This document shows, piece by piece, positions 1-6,225 of a DNA stretch of 11,293 nucleotides. This DNA comes from an uncultured Muribaculaceae bacterium (GTDB lineage: Bacteria > Bacteroidota > Bacteroidia > Bacteroidales > Muribaculaceae): positions 1-11,293 of the forward strand of contig CAMWGM010000032.1 in the NCBI GenBank assembly GCA_947173755.1, written 5' to 3'. Made by a program: the position numbers and the translations under genes. The notes beneath the pieces were generated by a model. It saw nothing but the letters and a program-made list of their open reading frames with translations, did not search any database and had not been told where the DNA came from. Numbering within the stretch: the stretch's first letter is position 1; each line of letters opens with the position of its first letter.

Positions 1-86
1 GATTCAAGCACTGCCGTTATGCCGGCGGCAACGATAGGCCAGTCTGTGACAACCCATATCTGCGCTTCATTTCTTGACCGCCTCAT
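1..86 (-). CDS. Response-regulator-like protein, N-terminal fragment (runs off left edge)
   Basis: Partial gene, 28 complete codons from an ATG at 86-84 to the edge. The readable stretch WVVTDWPIVAAGITAVLE lines up with the start of NarL/FixJ receiver domains (typically V-DDHP-IV-R-G---LLE), covering the first beta strand, the acidic loop and helix 1. The usual acidic pair is T-D here, so one metal-binding acid is replaced; the phospho-acceptor aspartate and any HTH domain lie outside the window. The start overlaps the last codons of the hemerythrin-like gene by 20 bases in another frame, which suggests translational coupling and a shared message. A LuxR-type regulator is the likely whole protein, but only the first strand and helix are visible, so this is an inference. 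Confidence 0.6.
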   Translation of the reverse strand, partial: MRRSRNEAQIWVVTDWPIVAAGITAVLE

Positions 87-798
87 CAGAACTGTTCTTA
101 TGGAGGTTTTTTTCGAGAAGTTTTATCCGGGGGACGAGCATTTCATCCTCTATGCGCGAATGGAGCGCGAGATCTTCCTCACAGTTGAAAATATCGACCA
201 GCACATCATACATTCTATAAGGAATGGAGGTGTTATAGTAACGCATGATGATGTTTTTCATCTCGTCAAGCGAGTCTTCGACTTCATGGTCATGACGTCG
301 GGTGAAGTGGTCGATACTGTAATCCTGAGGACTTTTTCCCTCACTTATCTGTCCGACGTAAGGGAACACAACTTCCTCCTCATATCGGAAATGGTTCTCT
401 ACCTTGGATATGTAACGGTCAAAATAACTGAGAAGTATAGGGTTGATATCGGCGTGAGCCGGATCAAAGGCTTCAATCAGATTGGCCCTTATGTGCGGGA
501 ATTTGTAGTTGAGATAGTAATGATGGGAATTAAGGAGAAAAGTGGCGATATCACTTGCTGACGACCGTTCCAGTTTCTCCGGATCTATTTCTCCGGTCAA
601 GGCGAAATTTACAACAAGCAGAAATATGTCGGTGCTTATCCCCGATTCATCACAAAGTTCCTTGATGGTCTTGTCGGAAAAACCGAGAGGCAGCGAAAAC
701 CTGCTGAGAAAACTCAGCAGGTTATAGTCGGCATCTACGAGCGATCCGACAGGATCGGCCGGGGTGAACCGCCGTTTATTCGTCGGCGATCCGATCAC
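67..798 (-). CDS. Hemerythrin-like (HHE) di-iron protein, RIC/YtfE/ScdA type
   Basis: A 243-residue cytoplasmic protein. An N-terminal region (about residues 25-70) resembles the small domain in front of ScdA/YtfE-like proteins; a four-helix HHE domain follows (about 88-230). Candidate di-iron ligands sit in the expected order: H92/H93 and H102, H136 with E140 (H-x3-E), H164/H169/H171, then H213 with E217 (H-x3-E). Proteins of this family repair iron-sulfur centres after nitric oxide or oxidative damage, or bind oxygen/NO; which applies here cannot be told from sequence. The start is a GTG at 798-796 overlapping the TGA of the DUF5606 gene (GTGA), and no ATG occurs early in the frame. It is therefore probably co-translated with DUF5606 upstream and with the response-regulator-like gene downstream. 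Confidence 0.85.
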   Translation of the reverse strand: MIGSPTNKRRFTPADPVGSLVDADYNLLSFLSRFSLPLGFSDKTIKELCDESGISTDIFLLVVNFALTGEIDPEKLERSSASDIATFLLNSHHYYLNYKFPHIRANLIEAFDPAHADINPILLSYFDRYISKVENHFRYEEEVVFPYVGQISEGKSPQDYSIDHFTRRHDHEVEDSLDEMKNIIMRYYNTSIPYRMYDVLVDIFNCEEDLALHSRIEDEMLVPRIKLLEKNLHKNSSDEAVKK

Positions 799-1229
799 TC
801 GGCAGCAGGCGTTTCGTTTTCTTCCTTCTCTTCGGCTTCGGTTTCTGCGAAATCAGTGATTCCGGCAGCGATGAGCAGATTATACCAGGAGAGAAGTTTT
901 TTGATGTCGGTTGTATATACGCGCTCACGGTCGAAGGTGGGGAGGACTTCGCCGAAATATTCACGGATCTGAGCGTCGCCACCGAGACCCTTTATGTCGA
1001 CAGGCTCTCCGGCCTGTTTTGTCTTGACTGCCTCGAGAACAGTGGAAAGGGGAGTGTCTTCCTCCTCGGTATAGATCGAGATGTCGCCGAGCGAAATCAC
1101 TTTGTCGTGAGCGTAGGCGGGTGTACGCTTTCCGTTGACGATCGATTCAACTATGAGCATGTTTTTGCCACGGTTCACGAGGCGGAAGAGTCCGGGACGA
1201 CCGGCTATCGATAGAATATTTTTAAGCAT
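795..1229 (-). CDS. DUF5606 domain protein
   Basis: A 144-residue protein recognised by its N-terminus MLKNILSIAGRPGLFRLV and the following KNMLIVESIVNGKR and KVISLGDISIYT blocks, which are characteristic of the Bacteroidetes DUF5606 family. No biochemical function is known to me. There is no signal peptide or membrane segment; the last 20 residues are a low-complexity acidic tail (ETEAEEKEENETPAAE). The start was set at the ATG 1229-1227; the frame stays open up to a TTG at 1259, but that codon lies inside the promoter TAACTTTG and so cannot be in the message. It is the first gene of the run DUF5606, hemerythrin, response regulator, and its stop overlaps the next start. Confidence 0.88.
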   Translation of the reverse strand: MLKNILSIAGRPGLFRLVNRGKNMLIVESIVNGKRTPAYAHDKVISLGDISIYTEEEDTPLSTVLEAVKTKQAGEPVDIKGLGGDAQIREYFGEVLPTFDRERVYTTDIKKLLSWYNLLIAAGITDFAETEAEEKEENETPAAE

Positions 1230-1256
1230 TTCAGTAAGAATATGATTTTGTCTTCG

Positions 1257-1288
1257 CAAAGTTACGACAATATTTTCAGAAAGCCAAA
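1257..1288 (-). promoter_or_regulatory. Promoter of the DUF5606-hemerythrin operon
   Basis: On the minus strand TTTG (1288-1285), 20 nt, TAACTTTG (1264-1257): an exact match to the Bacteroidetes primary-sigma consensus (TTTG at -33, TAnnTTTG at -7). Transcription should begin near 1252, giving a leader of some 20-25 nt before the ATG at 1229. Confidence 0.8.
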
Positions 1289-1317
1289 CATGTGCTTCGC
1301 ATTCGGCTCATTAGAAG

Positions 1318-2526
1318 TTATTCGAGGTGGAGGGCCTGAAGGAAGCGTGTGGCAACCGCCGGATCGCCTGAGTGCTTGCCGGCATCCTCCGATAGTTTGC
1401 AGGTGTCGTTCCAGAACGTCCATGATTCGGTGATCTTGACTGCTACGAGTTTTATGACAATGTTCAGGTGACGCAGTCCGGGGAAGTCGTTTGTGAAGTG
1501 AGTCCCGATGCCGAACGATGGCTGACAGACCTTCTCGGCAACTTTCTGCAGTTCGATGGCTGAGTCAACATTCAAGGCGTTGCTGAACACCACTTGCCGG
1601 GTGAGGGGGTTGATGCCGAGCGACCGGTATTTCTCCACGATCTTGTTGAGTTGATCGAGATTGTCGCCCGAATCGACGCGTAGACCCTTGAACATGTTGG
1701 CGAACGCTTCTGAAAAGTTGAGGCTGAAAATGCGCCAGCCGTAGGTGTCATAGAGAAAAGTTCCCAACGCTCCGTTGAAAGTATTCGTCCATGCCTGCAT
1801 GGCAAGATAATTGGCCATCTGGGGTCCATACATTCCCGCGATCGCACAGATGAGTTCGTGTGCCATTGTGCCGATCGGGAGGAGATCATATTTCATGGCG
1901 AGCCAGACGTTGGAAGTACCTACGAATTTGCCCGGACCTTTGCATGACCCGTCAGTCTCTTTCATAGCCTTCACCACTGTCTCCTGAGCGGCGAAGGATG
2001 CTCTGCGACGTGTGCCGAAATCGCTGAATTTACATCCGGCCTCGATAAGTCGGCGTGCTTTTTCGGAAGAACGCACGGCATAGTCGGCTAAATCCATAGT
2101 TTCGGTCTCGCCGGTCATGATGTAATAGAGTTCCGAAATGATGGCGAGTATCTTGACCTCGAAAAGGATAGTCTCATACCATCCACCTTCGATCTCGACC
2201 GAAAGATGTCCCTCAGGATCCTGAGTCACTTTTACTTTGCTGCTGTCATAACGAAAGCCCTTCAGGAAGTCGTAGAACCAGAAGGGCAGATAGGAACACC
2301 GGCGTTTCATGAAACAGATCTCTTCGTCAGTGATCGTCACATTCTCAAGCAATCTGAGTTGTCTGCTGACCTCGTCGGAAAATCCGGAGGGATAGATACG
2401 ATTGTCACGGTCAGTGAAACGATATTTCACTTGTGCGCGCGGATAGTTGTCGATCACGGCACAGCACATAGTGAATTTATAGAGATCGTCGTCGGTGAAA
2501 TGGGTTATGATCTGAGGGATTTCCAT
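1318..2526 (-). CDS. pncB: Nicotinate phosphoribosyltransferase
   Basis: Joins nicotinate and PRPP to nicotinate mononucleotide (ATP-coupled) in the Preiss-Handler NAD salvage route; cytoplasmic. The protein is 402 residues, the usual PncB length (about 400). Conserved blocks: TDDDLYKFTM (11-20), SELYYIMTGE (131-140), FSDFGTRRRAS (167-177), GTSNVWLA (203-210), GTMAHE (219-224) with His223 as the likely phosphorylated histidine, LRVDSGD (282-288), VVFSNALNVD (312-321) and FGIGTHFTND (338-347). The start is the ATG at 2526-2524; an in-frame TTG at 2550 lies within the promoter. It is monocistronic in appearance, with 88 bases to the next gene, which has its own promoter. Confidence 0.97.
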   Translation of the reverse strand: MEIPQIITHFTDDDLYKFTMCCAVIDNYPRAQVKYRFTDRDNRIYPSGFSDEVSRQLRLLENVTITDEEICFMKRRCSYLPFWFYDFLKGFRYDSSKVKVTQDPEGHLSVEIEGGWYETILFEVKILAIISELYYIMTGETETMDLADYAVRSSEKARRLIEAGCKFSDFGTRRRASFAAQETVVKAMKETDGSCKGPGKFVGTSNVWLAMKYDLLPIGTMAHELICAIAGMYGPQMANYLAMQAWTNTFNGALGTFLYDTYGWRIFSLNFSEAFANMFKGLRVDSGDNLDQLNKIVEKYRSLGINPLTRQVVFSNALNVDSAIELQKVAEKVCQPSFGIGTHFTNDFPGLRHLNIVIKLVAVKITESWTFWNDTCKLSEDAGKHSGDPAVATRFLQALHLE

Positions 2527-2547
2527 GGCAGTGAGTTTTGAGCAAGA

Positions 2548-2579
2548 CAAATTTAAATAATTTTTTCCGAATCACGAAA
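2548..2579 (-). promoter_or_regulatory. Promoter of pncB
   Basis: Minus-strand TAAATTTG (2555-2548) fits TAnnTTTG. Twenty nt upstream is TTTC (2579-2576), one mismatch from the -33 TTTG. The predicted leader is about 15-20 nt. Weaker than the other promoters here only in its -33 element. Confidence 0.6.
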
Positions 2580-2634
2580 AAAATTACATTTTACCTTGTT
2601 TATCTCTACTCACCGCGCATGGCGAGAGAGTATA

Positions 2635-3132
2635 TCAGTCTTCAAATTTCACGAAATTGCCTTTGAGATCGAAGATGACAACATCGGCGGCAGGAGCATC
2701 GAGTTCGACCTCATAGAATTTTCCGTGACGGTAGGAAATGCTTTCCACTTGCGAGAGCATATTGTTTTGTGCAAGATGACGGAAAGTTTTTACCGGTACG
2801 AGATCCTTGATCAGTGCAGGTGCGAGGGTTGCTCCTGAGGGTGCATCGATTTCGGTGACGGTGCCGTTTGAGTCAAATTCGATATCGATACCGTTATTGA
2901 GTTCAACCTCAAATCTGTCCTTCGCAAAATATCTTTCACATTTGTCAATGTCTATGCCACGGAAATGTTTGTCAATAAATCTAGTTGCAGACGAAGGCAG
3001 TTGCGAATCCGACTGCGATGCCTCTGTCACGATGCCGGGTGTGGTATAGAACATAGGAAGTTGAGCCAATGCTGCAGGAGCGGCGAGCATGGTCATAAGT
3101 GCTGAAAAAAGAAGAATGGTTTTACGTTTCAT
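2635..3132 (-). CDS. Secreted PepSY-like domain protein
   Basis: A 165-residue protein with a signal peptide: MKRK, hydrophobic ILLFSALMTMLAAPA, and probable cleavage after ALA (residues 21-23). The mature part has two similar alpha-beta units, about 46-97 (helix SATRFIDKHF, then RFEVELNNGIDIEFDSNG) and about 104-165 (helix APALIKDLV, then KFYEVELDAPAADVVIFDLKG). This two-unit pattern is that of the PepSY-like family (PF11396, formerly DUF2874) common in Bacteroidales periplasms. Function is unknown; PepSY domains are often thought to bind or inhibit other proteins. It follows sodB but the sodB terminator separates them, and its own upstream region holds no consensus -7 box; instead four CTCAA repeats lie just before the start. 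Confidence 0.8.
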   Translation of the reverse strand: MKRKTILLFSALMTMLAAPAALAQLPMFYTTPGIVTEASQSDSQLPSSATRFIDKHFRGIDIDKCERYFAKDRFEVELNNGIDIEFDSNGTVTEIDAPSGATLAPALIKDLVPVKTFRHLAQNNMLSQVESISYRHGKFYEVELDAPAADVVIFDLKGNFVKFED

Positions 3133-3135
3133 ATT

Positions 3136-3179
3136 TTGAGTTTTTGAGAGTTTTATATATTGAGTATCTTGAGAGTTTT
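3136..3179 (-). repeat. Four CTCAA repeats in the leader of the PepSY-like gene
   Basis: Reading the minus strand, CTCAA occurs at 3173-3169, 3164-3160, 3148-3144 and 3140-3136; two of them are part of an identical 11-mer AAAACTCTCAA (3179-3169 and 3154-3144). They end four bases before the ATG. They may be regulator binding sites or simple sequence; nothing decides between these. Confidence 0.4.
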
Positions 3180-3184
3180 CGTTT

Positions 3185-3218
3185 TAAAAAAGAGAGGGGG
3201 TCTCACGACTGCCTCTCT
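3185..3218 (-). terminator. Intrinsic terminator of sodB
   Basis: On the minus strand AGAGAGG (3218-3212), a 14-nt loop, CCTCTCT (3197-3191), then TTTTTT (3190-3185). A perfect 7-bp stem plus U tract, 40 bases after the sodB stop, oriented to end sodB transcription. Confidence 0.8.
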
Positions 3219-3257
3219 CTCCATTCATCACATTATGCTTATTAGTGCTTAGGTAAA

Positions 3258-3839
3258 TCAGAAGTTGTAGCGGCTCTCTACTATCTGCCAGTCTACAATG
3301 TCCCACCACTGGCGCAGTGCGTCGGCGCGACGGTTGCGGTAGTCAAGATAGTAGGCGTGTTCCCAGACGTCGAACACCAGAAGAGGAGTGAGTCCTTCTG
3401 TCAGAGGATTTCCGGCGTTGGGTCCTTGCGTGATGAAGAGTTTCCCATCTTCATCGGTCGAGAGCCATACCCAGCCCGATCCGAAGAGCGTAGTTCCGGC
3501 ACTTTCGAAATCAGCCTTGAACTTGTCGAACGAACCGAACTGTTCGTCGATAGCCTTACGGAGTTTTCCTTTAGGCTCGCGTTCGCCTTCGGGCGAAAAA
3601 GTAAAGAAATAGAATATATGATTCCACGCCTGCGAGGCATTGTTGAAGAGGGCGCCATCCGACGTCTTTATGATCTCCTCGAGATCCATATCTTCATATT
3701 CAGTGCCTTTGATGAGGCGGTTGAGATTGTCGATGTAAGTCCTCTCATGCTTGCCATAGTGATAGTCGATTGTCTCGCGTGAGATGGCAGGGGCAAGGGC
3801 ATCGGTGGCGTAGGGGAGTTCAGGAAGAGTGTAATTCAT
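3258..3839 (-). CDS. sodB: Superoxide dismutase [Fe/Mn]
   Basis: Dismutes superoxide to oxygen and hydrogen peroxide; cytoplasmic, normally dimeric. It has 193 residues, the typical FeSOD length. Metal ligands are visible: H27 (in DYHYGKH), H74 (AWNH), D157 and H161 (DVWEHAYYLDY). Gln70 in NNASQAWNH is the second-sphere glutamine in the position typical of Fe-type enzymes (Gln69 of E. coli FeSOD). Bacteroides and Porphyromonas relatives are cambialistic, so Mn use is possible. The start is the ATG at 3839 giving MNYTLPELPYATDAL; the upstream extension is not SOD-like. Expression probably starts from the divergent region shared with the YitT-family gene, but I cannot find a consensus -7 box on this strand; a dyad lies 50-83 bases upstream of the start. 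Confidence 0.97.
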   Translation of the reverse strand: MNYTLPELPYATDALAPAISRETIDYHYGKHERTYIDNLNRLIKGTEYEDMDLEEIIKTSDGALFNNASQAWNHIFYFFTFSPEGEREPKGKLRKAIDEQFGSFDKFKADFESAGTTLFGSGWVWLSTDEDGKLFITQGPNAGNPLTEGLTPLLVFDVWEHAYYLDYRNRRADALRQWWDIVDWQIVESRYNF

Positions 3840-3887
3840 AATCTTTTTGAAATTGAGAGGTTGACGTTTTGTTCTTTTGTCTATAAA

Positions 3888-3922
3888 ACATCCGGGGGGC
3901 AAGACGGGTTCAGCCCGGATGT
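3888..3922. promoter_or_regulatory. Perfect 9-bp inverted repeat between sodB and the YitT-family gene
   Basis: ACATCCGGG (3888-3896) and CCCGGATGT (3914-3922) are exact reverse complements around 17 bases. A second hairpin, CGGG (3905-3908) with CCCG (3914-3917), uses the same right arm, so the two structures exclude each other. The dyad could be an operator for either divergent gene or a leader structure of sodB; on the minus strand the stem is followed by only three T's, so it is a poor terminator. Confidence 0.5.
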
Positions 3923-3954
3923 GTTAAAGAGTGATGATTTATGTGTTAAAAAAA

Positions 3955-3986
3955 TTTGTCCGTTGAGTTAACTCTGATTAACTTTG
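3955..3986 (+). promoter_or_regulatory. Promoter of the YitT-family gene
   Basis: TTTG (3955-3958), 20 nt, TAACTTTG (3979-3986): exact Bacteroidetes consensus and spacing. Start of transcription is expected near 3991, about 30 bases before the ATG at 4024. Confidence 0.8.
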
Positions 3987-4023
3987 CACATCCATTCCAG
4001 ATCATATCATCCAATTCTGCGCC

Positions 4024-4947
4024 ATGCAAAAAAGAAAGCGTTCTCCGCTGCTCGATTACCTCTTCATCATACTGGGCATCTGTATCTACTCGGTAGGATT
4101 TACGGTGTTTATTCTTCCCCACGGAATAGTTGTAGGAGGTATGGCCGGTCTTGCCACACTCGTCTATTATGCCTCTTCCGAGACTATCCCGGTGGCAGTG
4201 ACGATTTTTGGAGTAAATATTCTTCTGCTGGCCATCGGTTTCAGATTTCTCGGCAGAGATTTCGCCATTAAAACGATCTTCGGATTCACGGTCTTATCCA
4301 TGGTTATCGGTGCGATGGAGGGTTATTTCACGTCTCATCCTCCGTTTGTCTCCGACACGCTGGTCTCGCTGCTTATGGGAGGAGTGCTCATGGGACTTGG
4401 CATCGGGACCTACTACTCGCATCATGGCACGACCGGAGGAACTGATATTATTGCCGCCATCATGACCAAACTGAGCGACACTTCTGTCGGGCGCGTCATG
4501 ATGGTATTTGATATGACCGTTGTTGCGCTTTCGTTCTTCCTGCCGTTCGACGGCGACATCGAGATGAGAGTACAGTCGCGCGCGCAGACTATCATTTTCG
4601 GCTGGATGACCATCTTCGTCTACTCTGTCATAACCGACCGTTTCCTTCAGCAGGGCATTCAGACAGTTCAGTTTTTCATCCTGTCTGACCGTTGGGAGGA
4701 AATAGCCTACAGGATAACTCACGAGACCGGACGCGGCGCGACAATCTGGGAGGCGAAGGGCTACTGGACCGGAACGTCGCGAACGATGATGATGGTCTGG
4801 TGTCGAAGACCTGATATGGCCATGATGTATGAGATTGTAAAGGATGTCGATCCGGAGGCATACATCACGGCCACTAATACTGTCAGTGTCTATGGAAACG
4901 GTTTCGACCGTCTCATAAAACGAGTGCCGACAAAGGCAAAAGGCTGA
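4024..4947 (+). CDS. YitT family membrane protein
   Basis: A 307-residue protein with a short basic N-terminus, five or six hydrophobic segments (about 12-30, 36-50, 57-76, 84-98, 112-130, 160-174 and 188-203) and a soluble C-terminal domain (about 214-296). The membrane part carries the YitT (DUF161) signatures LPHGIVVGGMAGLA (31-44) and HHGTTGGTDIIA (133-144); the tail is a DUF2179-type ligand-binding domain with GRGATIWEAKGYWTG (237-250) and ending VSVYGNGF. The substrate of the family is not established; a transport or permease role is inferred from topology and the regulatory-looking tail. It is the only long plus-strand gene here, divergent from sodB and convergent with the nitroreductase gene 15 bases beyond its stop. 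Confidence 0.92.
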   Translation: MQKRKRSPLLDYLFIILGICIYSVGFTVFILPHGIVVGGMAGLATLVYYASSETIPVAVTIFGVNILLLAIGFRFLGRDFAIKTIFGFTVLSMVIGAMEGYFTSHPPFVSDTLVSLLMGGVLMGLGIGTYYSHHGTTGGTDIIAAIMTKLSDTSVGRVMMVFDMTVVALSFFLPFDGDIEMRVQSRAQTIIFGWMTIFVYSVITDRFLQQGIQTVQFFILSDRWEEIAYRITHETGRGATIWEAKGYWTGTSRTMMMVWCRRPDMAMMYEIVKDVDPEAYITATNTVSVYGNGFDRLIKRVPTKAKG

Positions 4948-4962
4948 GGAACGGGAACAGGG

Positions 4963-5712
4963 TCATTTCACCACGCCGTAGCCTTGAGCGCGCACGGCGT
5001 CGAGCATCTTATAAGACATTCCTTCTTTATAATATCCCAGAATTTCCCCGATCCAGTCTTTATCGGAGGTGTTTCCCGCACGAGTGGCGTGATATTCCGT
5101 AAACTCGCGGTCGTAGTCAAGAAGTTTTCCGGCCATATCCTCAGTGCCGTAACTGTCGGGGAAAATCAGGAGATCTTCCGACTGCTTCGGCTTCAGATCG
5201 GGAATTTCGCGAGGCACTCCGACTGCCAGAGCGCACACCACGAAAACACCCTGCGGCAGGTTGAGCAGTCTCGATATGGCTGCGGGATCGGCAGTTCGGG
5301 CGTAACCGATCGGACAAGTACCGAGTCCGCGTGAATTTGCCGCAACTATTGCGCTCATCATTGCGAGCGATGCATCGACAACACCAACGATCAGGCCGTC
5401 CATGGTATTCTCGAATCCCGGATTTTCGAGATTTTTCGCCTTGGCAGCGACTGCGATCTTGTTGTAGTCGGCGAGAAAAATGAAAACCCGTGCCGAGGTC
5501 TTCATTTGTTTCTGTCCGACGATCTCTTCAAGTTTCAGTTTAATGTCCTGGTCAGACACTTCAATTACAGAGAATTGCTGTCCGTTATAACTGGTAGGGG
5601 TGTTACGGATCGCCTCGCGGATGAAGTGGAGATCTTCTTCCGAAATAGGTTCGCGCTCATATCGACGGATACTTCTGCGGTCGAGCAGAGTGGTTTCAAC
5701 AGATTTTTCCAT
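4963..5712 (-). CDS. Nitroreductase family FMN oxidoreductase
   Basis: A 249-residue, probably FMN-binding, NAD(P)H-dependent reductase of the nitroreductase superfamily (nitroaromatics, quinones or flavins as acceptors). Family marks: DRRSIRRYE (11-19) for FMN phosphate binding, NTPTSYNGQQF (37-47) at the flavin, a central SLAMMSAIVAANSRGLGTCP block with GLGTCPIG, and VVCALAVGVP. The C-terminal extension (DREFTEYHATRAG...DWIGEILGYYKEG) resembles NfsA-like members. The start is the ATG at 5712; the frame opens at a TTG at 5724, which lies within an inverted-repeat arm. No terminator is evident between it and the convergent YitT-family gene. Natural substrate not identifiable. Confidence 0.92.
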   Translation of the reverse strand: MEKSVETTLLDRRSIRRYEREPISEEDLHFIREAIRNTPTSYNGQQFSVIEVSDQDIKLKLEEIVGQKQMKTSARVFIFLADYNKIAVAAKAKNLENPGFENTMDGLIVGVVDASLAMMSAIVAANSRGLGTCPIGYARTADPAAISRLLNLPQGVFVVCALAVGVPREIPDLKPKQSEDLLIFPDSYGTEDMAGKLLDYDREFTEYHATRAGNTSDKDWIGEILGYYKEGMSYKMLDAVRAQGYGVVK

Positions 5713-5718
5713 AGGTTC

Positions 5719-5756
5719 TTTCAAATGTTTGATATTTTATTTCCTTACATTTGAAA
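5719..5756. promoter_or_regulatory. Perfect 10-bp inverted repeat directly upstream of the nitroreductase gene
   Basis: TTTCAAATGT (5719-5728) and ACATTTGAAA (5747-5756) are exact reverse complements with an 18-base AT-rich spacer; the near arm ends six bases before the start codon. The size and position suit a dimeric repressor operator or a leader hairpin covering the ribosome-binding region. No consensus -7 box was found on the minus strand. Confidence 0.55.
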
Positions 5757-5823
5757 ACAAATTCGTGGCCACCGCGGTTCAGAGCATCCTTACTTTGAGT
5801 GTGATGAGAAAGCCTGCTTCAAT

Positions 5824-6225
5824 TTATCGTTTCCCCTCTATCCATCCGAGATAACGGCAGATCGGAAGCGCGGTCAACGCTCCCAGCGTGTTGGCAAGAA
5901 TATCATATGGGTCTCTTCCGGCGCGGCCCAAATTCATGGTGTCCTGTAGCCATTCCACGGTTATTCCAAGCAGAATGGATATGATGGCCGCTCTCAATGC
6001 AAATCTCCATCCTGTCACTCCTTTCGACCTCCATCTGTCGAATATGATGGTGCCGGTCAGTCCCCCGAACATTATGAAATGGATCACCTTGTCAGCAGCC
6101 GGAAAAAGATCGGTGTCCATTTCCAGTGGCTGAGGCATCAGGGTGAGATAGAGTATCGTGATGATAACCGCAACGGTGGGTTGCCATGCGGGGATAGCAG
6201 GTAATGTGAAGCGGGGCTTTTTCAT
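5824..6225 (-). CDS. VanZ-like membrane protein
   Basis: A 133-residue protein with four hydrophobic segments (about 15-32, 47-61, 75-91 and 108-124). It carries the VanZ-like pattern: ADKVIHFIMFGGL (44-56), GITVEWLQD (86-94) and GRAGRDPYDILANTLGAL (99-116), with the conserved D-K-x-x-H, E-x-x-Q and D-x-x-x-N residues. VanZ gives low-level teicoplanin resistance in enterococci, but most family members have no known activity, so no resistance is implied. Its ATG overlaps the TGA of the DUF3332 gene (ATGA, 6225-6222), so the two are probably translationally coupled. It is the last gene of the purM run. Confidence 0.9.
   Translation of the reverse strand: MKKPRFTLPAIPAWQPTVAVIITILYLTLMPQPLEMDTDLFPAADKVIHFIMFGGLTGTIIFDRWRSKGVTGWRFALRAAIISILLGITVEWLQDTMNLGRAGRDPYDILANTLGALTALPICRYLGWIEGKR

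Noticed and set aside
19..561. A 180-codon plus-strand open frame opposite the hemerythrin gene
   Set aside because: Antisense to a gene with a clear ligand pattern; the translation resembles no family and no promoter box precedes it.
1230..1259. Longer N-terminus for DUF5606 starting at a TTG at 1259
   Set aside because: The codon overlaps the -7 box TAACTTTG, and the family starts at MLKNIL.
2527..2550. Longer N-terminus for PncB starting at a TTG at 2550
   Set aside because: The codon lies in the pncB -7 box; the ATG at 2526 gives the usual family start.
2609..2626. Hairpin CTCACC/GGCGAG after the PepSY-like gene as a terminator
   Set aside because: The 6-bp stem includes a G-T pair and is not followed by a run of T's on the minus strand.
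5746..5753. TACATTTG on the plus strand as a promoter
   Set aside because: It is part of the inverted-repeat arm, has no TTTG 20 nt upstream and no plus-strand gene downstream.
5824..6225. Glycopeptide resistance from the VanZ-like gene
   Set aside because: Only the broad VanZ-like family is supported; no other van genes are present and the setting is a housekeeping operon.
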